A stretch of DNA of 64,000 nt from Lachnospiraceae bacterium AM48-27BH (GCA_003478355.1 QUFC01000004.1:91939-155938), one strand, 5' to 3'; positions 18,471 through 28,443 are shown, counted from the stretch's first letter. Notes: a model not told the origin generated them from the sequence alone. A program made the numbers and translations.

Positions 18471-19631
18471 GTGTTAGTTAGAAAAATCGTAAATTTCGCG
18501 AAAAAAGAGACGGTTCTTTTTGCAGCGGTGCTATTGGCATTCGGTTCCATGGTCTGTGTTCCACCGGATATGCAGTATCTTTCTTATATTGATTATCGGG
18601 TTCTGGCATTGCTGTTTTGTCTGATGACGGTTATGGAAGGCTTTAAAAGCACAGGATTTTTTGCAGCAGTGGCGGGAAAATTGCTTGAAAAGGTAAAAAC
18701 CTTTCGCCAATTATATCTGGTGCTGGTGTTTTTATGCTTTTTTACTTCCATGTGGATTACCAATGATGTGGCACTTTTGACCTTTGTCCCATTTACGGTT
18801 CTGGTTCTGCGGATGACTGGTCTGGAACAGGAAATGATTCCTGTGATCGTGTTACAGACCATTGCGGCAAATCTTGGAAGTATGACCACTCCGGTGGGAA
18901 ATCCCCAGAACTTGTATCTGTATTCCATTTCCGGTATGGGAATCGGAGCATTTTTACAGATCATGGGTCCGTTGACCTTGATTTCTGCCGGTTTGATCTT
19001 TTTGATCTGCCTGATCCATAAGGATTTTCCAATCCGGCAGGGGATGCTGGGAAAAGAGATTGTTGGAGTCCGGAAAGCTGGAGAAAATCAGGTGTTAGCA
19101 GTATTATTTTTCATAAGCCTGCTGTCCGTGTTCCGTATCCTGTCATGGCAGCTCTTGCTGCTGATTGTTCTGGTATCCTGTATCGGGATCAAAGCTTTCT
19201 GTAAAGAAAAATATCTGCCATTAGAGGCAGACTTTGGTCTGCTTCTGACTTTTGTGGCGTTTTTCATATTTATCGGCAATATGGGCCGGATCTGTGCGGT
19301 AAGAGAAGTGCTGAGCCAGGTTTTAAATGGAAGAGAGCTTCTGATCTCATTCCTGTGCAGCCAGATGATCAGCAATGTTCCGGCAGCGATCCTGTTATCT
19401 GGTTTTACGCAAGAGTATCGGGGTTTGCTGCAGGGGGTCAACATCGGCGGTCTTGGAACCTTGATCGCTTCTCTGGCAAGTCTGATTTCCTATAAGTTTT
19501 TTGCCGCAGAGTCAGAGCAGACTCCGGCAGCGGGAACCAGAGGGAGATACATGCTTACCTTTACCATCTGGAACGTGGGGATGGCTTTGGTCCTTTTAGC
19601 AGCTGCGTTTTTGTTGAATGGTCTGACATAA
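18471..19631 (+). CDS. SLC13/ArsB-NhaD superfamily anion permease
   Basis: A polytopic membrane protein of 386 residues with about 10-11 hydrophobic segments. The ion-transporter hallmarks are ITNDVALLTFVPFTVLV (first half) and SMTTPVGNPQNLYLY, with a matching second-half loop, SQMISNVPAAILLSGF. These Thr/Ser-Asn-Pro loops are typical of the superfamily. The start is GTG 18471, 4 bases after the kinase stop; ATGs further in would cut the first helix. Substrate unknown; a dicarboxylate or other organic anion is plausible. Confidence 0.85.
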   Translation: MLVRKIVNFAKKETVLFAAVLLAFGSMVCVPPDMQYLSYIDYRVLALLFCLMTVMEGFKSTGFFAAVAGKLLEKVKTFRQLYLVLVFLCFFTSMWITNDVALLTFVPFTVLVLRMTGLEQEMIPVIVLQTIAANLGSMTTPVGNPQNLYLYSISGMGIGAFLQIMGPLTLISAGLIFLICLIHKDFPIRQGMLGKEIVGVRKAGENQVLAVLFFISLLSVFRILSWQLLLLIVLVSCIGIKAFCKEKYLPLEADFGLLLTFVAFFIFIGNMGRICAVREVLSQVLNGRELLISFLCSQMISNVPAAILLSGFTQEYRGLLQGVNIGGLGTLIASLASLISYKFFAAESEQTPAAGTRGRYMLTFTIWNVGMALVLLAAAFLLNGLT

Positions 19632-19660
19632 GAAAATGTTGGGACAGAGTGAAAATATAC

Positions 19661-19792
19661 GTAACTATTCAGTACCTTCATAGTTACGAGCAAAATCCAT
19701 TCCAGATCAGCTTCGCTGATGGGATTTTTGCCTTCTAGCCTATGTTTTCTTACGGTCAGCGCAGCAAGTGCGCAGACCTACTGAACAGTTAC
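19661..19792. repeat. MITE-like element with 14-base terminal inverted repeats
   Basis: GTAACTATTCAGTA at 19661-19674 and the complement of GTAACTGTTCAGTA at 19779-19792 match at 13 of 14 positions. The interior has CATCAGCGAAG-type symmetry (ATCAGCTTCGCTGAT, 19706-19720) and CAGCGCAGCAAGTGCGCAGACC, which matches the family A repeat core. No coding capacity. I see no clear target-site duplication. Confidence 0.6.
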
Positions 19793-19801
19793 AAATACAC
19801 A

Positions 19802-19842
19802 AAAAAAGTCCACAAATAATCCAAATATTTGTGGACTTTTTT
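19802..19842. terminator. Strong, probably bidirectional terminator
   Basis: AAAAAAGTCCACAAATA and TATTTGTGGACTTTTTT pair over 17 bases around a 7-base loop. The A-tract/T-tract symmetry allows action on both strands. Confidence 0.9.
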
Positions 19843-19843
19843 C

Positions 19844-19871
19844 TTGCTCTATTTAAAATAAGTGTTATAAT
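19844..19871 (+). promoter_or_regulatory. Putative promoter of the L25/Ctc gene
   Basis: TTGCTC, 16 bases, TATAAT (19866-19871). The -35 is not the general-stress SigB type. Confidence 0.55.
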
Positions 19872-19972
19872 ACACTTGTAACAAGAAAACAAGTTGTAGT
19901 AACTAGAGAAACTTAACAGACCTCGAAAAATGAAAGGCCGCTAAGCAATCAGTTTGATGGAGGAAAAGTTAA

Positions 19973-20595
19973 ATGACTACTTTAAAAGCTGAAAAAAGAG
20001 ACATGAGCACAAAGGCAAAAAAGCTTAGACGGGAAGGATATGTAACCGGTAATGTATTCGGCAGAGAAATCGAAGGTTCCATTCCGGTGAAGATGGGCAA
20101 GAGAGACGTAGAACGTTTCATGAAGACCTGCACCAAGGCAGCCAGGTGATGCTGGATCTGGAAGGTCAGATGATGGATGTCCTGGTAAAGGAAATTGATT
20201 TTGATTCCATGAAGAATCAGGTGGATGAGATTGATTTCCAGGCTCTGGTAAGTGGCGAGAAGGTACATTCTGTTGCAGAAGTAATCTTATTGAACCATGA
20301 GAAGAGAACCGAAGGCGTTGTGGAGCAGATGCTTCAGGAGATTTCCTATAAGGCAGTTCCAGCTGCATTGGTTGAGAAGGTGGAGATCGATGTATCTGAT
20401 CTGAAGGTCGGTGATTCCATCAAAGTAAAAGATCTGCCGATCGCAGCAGACAAAGATATTGATCTGATCACAGATCCAGAAACAACAGTTGTTGTGGTTG
20501 CTGAGCCTAGAAACAAAGCAATTCCTGAGCCTGAGGAGACAGAAGAGGCTGACGCTGCAAAGAAGGAAGCTCCTAAGAAAGAAGAAGAGAAGTAG
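19973..20595 (+). CDS. rplY: 50S ribosomal protein L25/general stress protein Ctc (frameshifted)
   Basis: Binds 5S rRNA. The N-terminus (KAKKLRREGYVTGNVFGREI) is the L25 domain. The frame from ATG 19973 stops at 20149 in CTKAAR, but the other frame continues VMLDLEGQMMDVLVKEIDFD with the beta-barrel and TL5/Ctc C-terminal domain (VPAALVEKVEIDVSDLKVGD), ending in an acidic/lysine tail (EEADAAKKEAPKKEEEK). Restoring one G in AAGGCAGC near 20137 gives KGSQVMLDLEG and 207 residues, the usual Ctc length. GGAGGA precedes the ATG by 10 bases. Probably functional in the cell. Confidence 0.9.
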
Positions 20596-20637
20596 TTTGG
20601 AGTATCCAGAAAACGTGGCAGCGGATATAGATCATAG

Positions 20638-20687
20638 AACACCCGGATGGTGGTTGCAGATATGTGACACCTATCCGGGTGTTTTTA
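20638..20687 (+). terminator. Terminator after rplY/ctc
   Basis: AACACCCGGAT (20638-20648) pairs perfectly with ATCCGGGTGTT (20673-20683) across a 24-base loop, followed by TTTTTATG. Confidence 0.85.
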
Positions 20688-20744
20688 TGTGTCATAGGAA
20701 ACAGAATTCTTTTTCAAATAGGCAACAGACAGAAAGACTTGCCC

Positions 20745-20773
20745 TTGTGGAGAATTTTAAAATAGAGTATAAT
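20745..20773 (+). promoter_or_regulatory. Putative truA promoter
   Basis: TTGTGG, 17 bases, TATAAT (20768-20773). Confidence 0.55.
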
Positions 20774-20824
20774 AAACTGACAAAACCTGCCGCCCTTCGC
20801 GGCATTTCATTTGGAGGAATCACA

Positions 20825-21576
20825 TTGAAAGAAAATTATAAAATGACCATCGCATACGATGGATCACGCTATTTCGGCTGGGAACATCAGCCTAATACTG
20901 ATTTAACCATCCAGGGCAAATTAGAGTCGGTTCTGTCTCTGATGACGGGAACAGAGGTAGAGGTGATTGGCGCAGGCCGTACCGATGCCGGTGTGCACGC
21001 TAAGGGAATGGTAGCGAATGCCCATTTTGAGACGGATCAGACCACGGAGGAGATCTGCCAGTACATGAACCGCTATCTGCCAGAAGATATCTGTGTGACT
21101 GAGGTGCGTGTGGCCTCTGACCGTTTCCACAGCCGTTACAATGCGATGGGGAAAACGTATTGTTACACCTGCTATGCAGGGGATTTAAAGCCGGTATTTA
21201 ATCGCAAGTACGTTTATGTCCTGGATCAGACCCCGGATGTGGAGCAGATGAAGAAAGCGGCAGAATACCTCATGGGAACTCATGATTTCGCCAGCTTCTG
21301 CAGCAATCCGAAAATGAAGAAATCCACGGTTCGTGAGGTGGATTCCATCGAGATCGTCCAGAAAGGCGCATTTATCAACTTTACTTATCACGGAACTGGA
21401 TTTTTGCAGCATATGGTCCGGATTCTTACGGGAACACTTCTGGAGGTTGGCTATGGAAAGCGGACTCGGAGTCCATGGAAGATCTGATCTTCGCAAAGGA
21501 CCGGAAACAGGCGGGCTTCACGGCTCCGGCTAAGGGTCTGTGCCTGATGAAGGTGGATTACAGCAAGGTGAACTGA
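20825..21576 (+). CDS. truA: tRNA pseudouridine(38-40) synthase (frameshifted near the C-terminus)
   Basis: Isomerises uridines 38-40 in the anticodon stem-loop. Catalytic Asp54 lies in GAGRTDAGVHAKGMVANAHF. The start is taken as TTG 20825, because GGAGGA sits 6 bases upstream and the frame upstream of it is just the previous intergenic region; ATG 20843 is the alternative. After LLEVGYGKRT the frame is lost (one C missing in ACTCGGAG near 21466) and ends at 21487. The other frame gives the expected ending ESMEDLIFAKDRKQAGFTAP ... LMKVDYSKVN to 21576, for 250 residues in all. The next gene starts 2 bases after the stop. Confidence 0.92.
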
Positions 21577-21577
21577 T

Positions 21578-22252
21578 ATGAAGATCCTGATTGTGGAGGA
21601 TGAAAAACTTCTGGCGGATTCCATCAGGCTTTTATTGGAGAAGCATGGATTCGAAGCGGATGCAGTCTATGACGGAGACACCGGGGATATGTATGTGAGA
21701 CAGGGGATCTACGATCTCCTGATTCTGGATGTGATGCTTCCAGGGAAAAATGGCTGCGATCTGGCAAGGCAGGTGCGAAAAGACCATTTAGGTGTGCCAA
21801 TCCTGATGCTGACTGCAAAATCCGAGCTGGAAGACCGGATCACCGGACTGGATTCCGGCGCCGATTATTATTTAACGAAGCCATTTGATACCAGAGAACT
21901 GCTGGCCTGTGTTCATGCGCTTCTCAGAAGACAGGGATCGGATGTGAATGAGATCACATTTGGAAGAACTTCCCTGGACCTGGATTCAGCTGCTCTTCGA
22001 TGCGGGGAACATTCCATCAGGCTGTCGGCCAAAGAATTTGAGATCATGCGTTTTTTGTTTCAGGAGGGCGGACGGAATCTTTCTAAGGAAATGATCCTGT
22101 CAAAGGTCTGGGGATATGATTCTGATGCGGTGGAAAACCATGTGGAGGTTTATATCGGATTCTTAAGGAAAAAACTGACCGCCATTGGTTCTGACATTCG
22201 CATTGAATCCGTCCGCAGGCTGGGATATCATCTGGAGGCGGCACATGATTAA
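21578..22252 (+). CDS. OmpR-family response regulator
   Basis: A 224-residue DNA-binding response regulator. The receiver domain starts MKILIVEDEKLLADS, with phosphoacceptor Asp51 in LLILDVMLPGKNG and the switch Lys in YYLTKPFDTRELL. The C-terminal winged helix has LSAKEFEIMRFLFQ and the VWGYDSDAVENHVEVYIGFL recognition region. It overlaps the downstream kinase start by 8 bases and so forms a two-component pair. Its position directly upstream of an ABC exporter suggests it controls that transporter (inference). Confidence 0.95.
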   Translation: MKILIVEDEKLLADSIRLLLEKHGFEADAVYDGDTGDMYVRQGIYDLLILDVMLPGKNGCDLARQVRKDHLGVPILMLTAKSELEDRITGLDSGADYYLTKPFDTRELLACVHALLRRQGSDVNEITFGRTSLDLDSAALRCGEHSIRLSAKEFEIMRFLFQEGGRNLSKEMILSKVWGYDSDAVENHVEVYIGFLRKKLTAIGSDIRIESVRRLGYHLEAAHD

Positions 22253-23432
22253 AAAACTGAGAATGAAATTTGTGGCGGTGAATATGGTCATTGCCACGGT
22301 GATGCTCTGCGTGATTCTGGGAATGGTCTATTCCTTTACCAGCGGCGGATTGGAGCGGGAGAGCCTGAATATGATGTACAATATTGCCTCCCACCCGATC
22401 GGTCTTGGCACGCCGGATATTCCGGGTGAGGACGTGCGGCTGCCTTATTTTAAGATCCAGCTGGGACCGTCCGGGGAACTGATCACGGCTGGAGGCGGTT
22501 ATTATGATCTGACTGATCATGACTTTCTGGAAAATCTGATCGATACCGCCTTAAAATCCCCCAAAAATTTCGGCGTGTTAAAGGAATATAAGCTGCGATA
22601 TTACCGGATGGATGACCTGATGAACCATTGTATCGTATTTGCGGATATGTCCAGCGAACTGATGACGCTGCACCATCTGTTAAAACACAGCCTGATCGTT
22701 GGAATGGCCGGATTTCTGCTGCTTTTGGCTATCAGCATCTGGTTATCCGGCTGGGCGGTTCGTCCAGTGGAACGGGCGTGGAAACAGCAGAAGCAGTTTG
22801 TGGCTGATGCGTCCCATGAATTAAAGACGCCGCTGACGGTGATTCTGACCAGTGCCCAGCTGGTAAAACAGGGAGAGGATCAGAGCCGGATGTTGGATCA
22901 CATCCAGGATATGGCGGGACAGATGAAGGGACTTTTGGAACAGCTTTTGTGGCTGGCAAGGGCAGATGATGGCCGGATCCAGGAGGGAAAGAAGCTGGTG
23001 GATTGCAGCCAGGAGACCAATGAGGCAGCCCTTCCGTATGAGCCGGTGTTCTTTGAACATGGACTGGAGCTGGAGACAGAGATTGCCGATGGGATTCAGA
23101 TCATGGCAATACCTACCCAGTGGAAACGCCTGGTGGAGATCTTTCTGGATAACGCTCTGAAGTATTCCAGCGCCGGTGGAAAAACCAGACTGATCTTAGA
23201 GAAGACCAGACCAGGTCACTGCCGTCTGACAGCAGCAAACCAGGGAGAACCCATTGAAGAGGGACAGCTGAATTCGCTTTTTGACCGGTTTTACCGGGCA
23301 GAACCATCCAGAACCAGAGATGGAGGATTTGGGCTGGGACTGTCCATCGCAAAAAGCATCGTCGAAGCCCATGGCGGGAAAATCTGGGCAGAAAGTAAAG
23401 AAGGAGTCAACAGCTTTTTTGTGGAGCTGTAG
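22245..23432 (+). CDS. Sensor histidine kinase
   Basis: A 395-residue membrane kinase partnered with the preceding regulator. The start ATG 22245 lies inside the regulator's stop region with GGAGG 6 bases upstream. Transmembrane helices lie at about 8-30 (FVAVNMVIATVMLCVILGMV) and 150-172 (LIVGMAGFLLLLAISIWLSG), flanking an extracytoplasmic domain of about 120 residues. The H-box is DASHELKTPLTVILTSAQLV with His191, the N-box IFLDNALKYSS and the G-box GFGLGLSIAKSIVEAHGGKI. A small hairpin and T-rich stretch overlap and follow its stop. Signal unknown. Confidence 0.94.
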   Translation: MIKKLRMKFVAVNMVIATVMLCVILGMVYSFTSGGLERESLNMMYNIASHPIGLGTPDIPGEDVRLPYFKIQLGPSGELITAGGGYYDLTDHDFLENLIDTALKSPKNFGVLKEYKLRYYRMDDLMNHCIVFADMSSELMTLHHLLKHSLIVGMAGFLLLLAISIWLSGWAVRPVERAWKQQKQFVADASHELKTPLTVILTSAQLVKQGEDQSRMLDHIQDMAGQMKGLLEQLLWLARADDGRIQEGKKLVDCSQETNEAALPYEPVFFEHGLELETEIADGIQIMAIPTQWKRLVEIFLDNALKYSSAGGKTRLILEKTRPGHCRLTAANQGEPIEEGQLNSLFDRFYRAEPSRTRDGGFGLGLSIAKSIVEAHGGKIWAESKEGVNSFFVEL

Positions 23433-23540
23433 GCTTCTTTTTTATTTTCAGTTTCATTTCAGCCTTTTGTGCTATCATCAATTTCAGAAAAAAGGTCTTG
23501 GGAAAAAGACCGGAATTCATATCAAGAGGAGGAATCAACC

Positions 23541-24587
23541 ATGATCTCAGTAGAACATCTGACGAAATGGTACGGTGATTTTAAGGCAGTGGATGACCTG
23601 TCCTTTGAGATTGATGAAGGCCATGTCTATGGCTTTTTGGGTCCCAATGGAGCCGGAAAATCTACGACCATGAACATCATCACCGGCTGTCTTTCTGCCA
23701 CATCAGGAAGTGTGAAGATCGACGGGCATGATATTTTGGAAGAGCCAAAGGAGGCGAAAAAACAGATCGGCTATCTGCCTGAGCAGCCGCCTTTATATAT
23801 GTCAGAAACGCCAGTGGAGTATCTGCGGTTTGTGGCAGAAGCAAAAGGACTGAAGGGCGAAGCAGTGAAAAAACAGATCCAGGAGGTTATCGAACAGACT
23901 GGGCTGGAACCAGTGAAAAACCGCCGCATCAGTGCCCTTTCCAAAGGTTATAAACAGCGTGTGGGAATTGCCCAGGCGCTTCTTGGCAATCCAAAGGTCA
24001 TCATCTTAGATGAGCCGACGGTAGGACTGGATCCCATCCAGATCATTGATATCCGCAATCTGATCCGGGATCTGGGAAAAGACCATACGGTTATCTTTAG
24101 TTCCCATATCCTGTCAGAGGTGCAGACCATCTGTGACCGGATTCTGATCATTGCAGGAGGAAAGCTGATTGCCTTTGATAAACCGGAAAATCTGGAAAAA
24201 CAGCTGTTGTCCAGAGAGATCGTGTTGGTGCCGGAAGGATCAGCAGAAGAAGCGGCAGAGACCGTGAAGGGACTGGAGCATGTGACAGAAGTGCAGGTGG
24301 AATATCCGGATGGCGAGAGTCCAGAGAGCGAGAATCCAGAGAGGGAGCATCCGGATGGTGATTCAGATGGCGGACATCCAACAAGTGGACATCCAACAAG
24401 TGGACATCCAAGAATCCATGTCCGCACAGATCTGGACGATCTCTATGAGATGTCCGGCGCCATCTTCCATGCATTTGCGGCAAAAGACCAGACCTTACTG
24501 GAAATGACCTTGAAGAAGGCAAATCTGGAAGATGTATTCCTGGAATTGACGGAAAAGGAGGAAGCAGACGATGACAGCCGTATTTAA
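23541..24587 (+). CDS. ABC transporter ATP-binding protein (GldA/CcmA type)
   Basis: ATPase of an ABC-2 type exporter. The start ATG 23541 follows GAGGAGGAATCAACC. Walker A is LGPNGAGKSTTMN, the signature ISALSKGYKQRVGIAQAL, Walker B VIILDEPTVGLDP, and the H-loop SSHILSEV. The C-terminal regulatory region contains an acidic, repetitive insert at about residues 255-292 (PESENPEREHPDGD, then HPTSG repeats) not usual in the family. It arises from 15-base tandem DNA repeats. The gene overlaps the permease start by 17 bases. Part of a four-gene Gld-like set. Confidence 0.93.
   Translation: MISVEHLTKWYGDFKAVDDLSFEIDEGHVYGFLGPNGAGKSTTMNIITGCLSATSGSVKIDGHDILEEPKEAKKQIGYLPEQPPLYMSETPVEYLRFVAEAKGLKGEAVKKQIQEVIEQTGLEPVKNRRISALSKGYKQRVGIAQALLGNPKVIILDEPTVGLDPIQIIDIRNLIRDLGKDHTVIFSSHILSEVQTICDRILIIAGGKLIAFDKPENLEKQLLSREIVLVPEGSAEEAAETVKGLEHVTEVQVEYPDGESPESENPEREHPDGDSDGGHPTSGHPTSGHPRIHVRTDLDDLYEMSGAIFHAFAAKDQTLLEMTLKKANLEDVFLELTEKEEADDDSRI
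24372..24412 (+). repeat. 15-base tandem repeat inside the ABC ATPase gene
   Basis: GGACATCCAACAAGT is repeated about 2.6 times in frame and encodes GHPTS units. Because 15 is a multiple of three, slippage would change length without breaking the frame. Confidence 0.85.
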
Positions 24588-25434
24588 GCATGAACTGCGG
24601 ATGTATTTCCGTTCCCTGACAGCCTATGTGTTCGGCGCTTTTTTGCTGGCATTTACCGGAATTGGCGCTATGCTTTATAACATTCAGGCGGCGGTCAGCA
24701 ATTTTGAATTTGTTTTGAACTTTTGCAGCCTGGTGTTTGTGGTGATCGTTCCAATTCTGACCATGCGTGTGATCGCTGAGGAGCGGAAACAGAGAACCGA
24801 TCAGCTTTTGTATTCCCTTCCTGTGACCACTACCCAGGTGATCATAGGGAAATATCTGGCACTTCTGGTGATCTATGCCATTCCGTTGGCCATCATCAGC
24901 ATTTATCCGATGATTTTCGCCCAGTTTGGTGATGTGTACCTGCTGACCTCCTACGGTTCAATCCTGGCATTCTTTGTTATGGGAGCGGCGCTGATTGCGG
25001 TTGGCGTGTTCATTTCCTCTCTGACTGATAACCAGGGCCTGGCAGCAGGTATCGGAATTGCTGCGATCCTGTTAAATTATTACAGTGTCAGCCTGTCGGA
25101 ATATGTTTCCGCCACAGCTCTTGGATCTGCCATTGCCCTGGTTGTACTGGCGCTGATCCTGGGATACATTGTGAACCATTTAACAAAAAATGATGCTTTG
25201 GGATCGGGAGTCAGCATTGTCCTGATCCTGGCCGTGGTGATCACTTATGTGCTCCACAGTTCCAGCTTTGAGGGACTGCTTCCAAAGATCATGAAGCAGT
25301 TGTCCTTATTTTCCAGGTTCAATGTATTTGTCAATGGCGTATTTGATCTGACCGCCATGGTATATTATGGAAGTGTGATCGTGTTCTTCTTATTTTTATC
25401 CGTGCAGTCACTGGAGAAGAGGAGGTATAACTGA
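24571..25434 (+). CDS. ABC-2 type permease (GldF-like)
   Basis: A 287-residue membrane subunit with about six helices. HELRMYFRSLTAYVFGAFLL and VIAEERKQRTDQLLYSLPVT are typical of the GldF/NosY-type ABC-2 permeases. Its start lies inside the ATPase gene, and its TGA shares one base with the next ATG, so all are translationally coupled. The substrate of this transporter class is unknown; members occur in gliding bacteria and, more widely, in non-gliding Firmicutes. Confidence 0.92.
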   Translation: MTAVFKHELRMYFRSLTAYVFGAFLLAFTGIGAMLYNIQAAVSNFEFVLNFCSLVFVVIVPILTMRVIAEERKQRTDQLLYSLPVTTTQVIIGKYLALLVIYAIPLAIISIYPMIFAQFGDVYLLTSYGSILAFFVMGAALIAVGVFISSLTDNQGLAAGIGIAAILLNYYSVSLSEYVSATALGSAIALVVLALILGYIVNHLTKNDALGSGVSIVLILAVVITYVLHSSSFEGLLPKIMKQLSLFSRFNVFVNGVFDLTAMVYYGSVIVFFLFLSVQSLEKRRYN

Positions 25435-26857
25435 TGAAAAGACAAGAAAACCGGATCGCATTCCAGGGAGGCGCTTATTCCCTGGCTATTACGGCAGTGG
25501 TGCTGGCGATTTTGGTGGTAATCAATGTGCTGGCCGGTTCCCTGCCTTCGTCTCTTATGAAATATGATATCAGTTCCTCGAAGCTGTATTCGATCACCAG
25601 CAATACCAAGGTGGTAGTCAATGCCCTGGACCAGGACGTGAACATCTACTGGATCGTCCAGTCGGGCAAAGAGGATAGCGTACTGGATAACCTGTTAAGT
25701 AAATATGCGAGTCTGTCTGACCATATCCAGGTGATCAAGAAAAACCCGGATGTCTATCCGACTTTCGCCAAGCAGTATACTGATGAAACAGTTCAGAATA
25801 ACAGCCTGGTAGTAGAGTGCGGGGATAAGAACCGTTTTATCAGCTATGATGATATTTATCTGCAGGATTCCAATCCATATTCCTATACCTACAATACCTC
25901 TTTTGACGGTGAAGGCGCCATCACTTCTGCCATCGACTATGTGGTCAGCGACGAGCTGCCGCAGATGTACGTGCTGGAGGGACATGGAGAGACAGAACTT
26001 CCAGAGACATTCAAGGATCAGCTGGAGAAGGAAAATGTCGAGACGCACAGCTTTTCTCTGTTAAATGAAGACCAGATCCCGGAAGACGCGGATGTGATCA
26101 TGATTTATGGCCCGACCAGTGATATTTCTGTGGAAGAGGAGACCATGCTGGCATCTTATGTGGCAGGCGGCGGAAAGCTTCTGGTGATGGCTGGACCAAC
26201 AAAGGAAGGAACCCTGACCAATCTTTATGGCCTTTTAAACGACTATGGCGTGACAGCCAGTGACGGAATTATCGTCGAAGGCGACCGGACCCATTACGCG
26301 TTCCAGACTCCTTATGTACTGCTTCCGGATATTGCGCAGAATGATATGACGGATTCCCTGATCCAGGCCAATTATTTTGTGATCATGCCACTGGCCCAGG
26401 GATTAACTGTATCCGGCTATAGTCCAAGCGGAACGGTGACTTCTCTGCTGACTACTTCAGAGTCCGCATTTTCCAAGACCGCAGGCTACAGTCTGGATAC
26501 TTATGAGAAGGAAGACGGCGATGCGGATGGCCCATTTTCTACCGCCATCTCCATTGATGCGGAAATGGTGGACAGATCGTGTGGTTTGGCTCTTCTATGT
26601 TCCTGGATGATACTTACAATGCTTATTCTTCCGGAGCCAATGATGATCTGGCCATGAATGCGGTATCTTCCCTTGTAGGCGAGCGTGAAGCCATGGCGAT
26701 CCGGAGCAAATCCCTGAATTATAATTATCTGACCATCAGCGATTCCACTTCATCCTTATTGAAGGTTCTGATGATCGGCGTATTCCCATTGGTATATCTT
26801 GGAATCGGCATCTGTGTGGTAATAAGAAGAAGGAGGATGCAGCATGAAACGGTCTAA
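25434..26857 (+). CDS. GldG family ABC-associated protein (frameshifted)
   Basis: Membrane-anchored auxiliary protein of the exporter. One N-terminal helix (LAITAVVLAILVVINVLAGS) is followed by a large extracytoplasmic domain (YDISSSKLYSITSNTKVVV, QMYVLEGHGETELP, IMIYGPTSDISVEEETML) as in GldG/ABC_transp_aux proteins. The frame from 25434 goes astray near 26564 and stops at 26657. Restoring one A (GAAATGGTGG to GAAAATGGTGG) gives ENGGQIVWFGSSMFLDDTYN and continues to the final helix and RRRRMQHETV at 26857, 474 residues in all. Confidence 0.85.
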
Positions 26858-28288
26858 GAAAATCGGCGTGTTGACCGGAGTTCTGGTGGCAGCCTGTGTG
26901 GTCACCTGGCTGTGATGCGCACGGAAGAGCATAAAGAAAAGATCAAAAACAGTGACGAGATCATCCTGGAGATTCCGGAGGACAAATTCACAGCCCTGTC
27001 CTGGAGCCAGGACGGAAAGCAATTGTCCTTCCATAAAGAAGAGGGAGATGGTGCTGTCTGGACTTACGATGAGGACAGTGAATTTCCGGTCAGCGAGAAG
27101 AAGATGAAGGAGCTGTTAAGCACCTTTGAGGAGTTTGGCGTATCTTTTAAGATTGAAGAGGCAGAAGATCTGACCCAGTACGGTCTTGACCAGCCTTCCT
27201 GTACCATTGATTTTACCGCTGATGGCCAGGACTACGAAGTGACTTTAGGTGATTTCAGCACCATGGATTCGGAACGCTATGTTTCCATCGGAGATGGCAA
27301 TGTATATCTGGTAAAAGAAGATCCTATGGATAAATTTGATGCGGAGATCAGCGATATGCTGGCGCGGGATGAGATCCCGGATTTAAAACAGGCGGATCAG
27401 TTTGTTTTTACGGGAAATGCGTCCTATACAGTCGATTATGAGAAGGGCAATACGGCCGATACCTATAATTCCCAGGATACTTATTTTACAGAGGAAAATG
27501 GGACCAGGAAACCTCTGGATACATCCAGCGTGAACAAATTCTTAGGAAATTTAGCCAATCTGGATCTGATGGAGTACGCATCTGCCCATGCATCCGAGGA
27601 AGAACTGGCTAAATATGGACTGAATGACCCGGAACAGGTGATCCAGGTGACTTACACGCCAGAGGAAGGTGACCAGAAGGGCCAGTCTCAGACCATGGAG
27701 ATCCAGGTCAGCCGCAGTGCAGAAGAGAAAAAGAAGAATCCTGATCCATTTGCGGAGCAGGAAGATTCCAAGGATCAGAGCACATCCGATGATTCACAGG
27801 TATCAGAGGCATATGCGGTGATCGATGATTCTGGTATTATTTACCAGCTGACTGGTACTGACTACGGGAAACTGATGAAATGCTCTTATAATGATCTTCG
27901 TCATCAGGAGCTGCTTTCTGTGGATTACTCCCAGATCAGTCAGATCGATGTGGAACTTGAAGGCCAGTCTTATACCATCACTTCTGAGAAGAAGGGAAAT
28001 GACCGGACTTATTATTATGGAGAGAATGAACTTCCGTCTGATGATCTGATCACAGCGTTGAAAGCGTTAAAATCGGATCAATTTACGGATGAAAAGCCAG
28101 ATCAGAAAGAGGAGATCCGCCTGACCATCCACCTGGACCGAGATGATTCCCCTGCGATCACACTTGTGCTGTACCGTTATGACGGAAGCACCTGTCTGGC
28201 AGAAGCAGATGGAGAACCGGTTTCCCTGGTTGACCGTTCCCTGGCCATGGATGTGGTAGAAGCAGTTTATGCCATTGTTTTGAAATAA
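26844..28288 (+). CDS. DUF4340 domain protein of the Gld-type exporter (frameshifted at the N-terminus)
   Basis: ATG 26844 with AGGAGG starts an N-terminal anchor, MKRSKKIGVLTGVLVAACVV, that overlaps the end of gldG. One C appears lost near 26906 (GTCACCTGG), so the first frame stops at 26911-26913, while the other frame continues LAVMRTEEHKEKIKNSDEI to 28288 (481 residues after repair). The extracytoplasmic part repeats DUF4340 modules (ALSWSQDGKQLSFHKEEGDG, LTQYGLDQPSCTIDF, ELAKYGLNDPEQVIQVTY). An Asp/Ser/Lys-rich linker lies near 275-300. DUF4340 proteins commonly accompany GldG; the molecular role is unknown. Confidence 0.85.
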
Positions 28289-28443
28289 GTTAGGAATCTT
28301 TATAAAAATTTAGAATCCTGTGGTTTTCGTAAGAATTCTTCAGAAGGGCGTAATAGCTTTTGGGACGGTTCTCGTTTATAATGACCCTACAGAACGGGAA
28401 CATTCCCATTCTGGTTTAGAAACCCATAAGGAGGCTGAATATT

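Noticed and set aside
24372..24412. Short repeats suggesting a CRISPR array
   Set aside because: The repeats are contiguous 15-base units without spacers, in frame inside the ABC ATPase.
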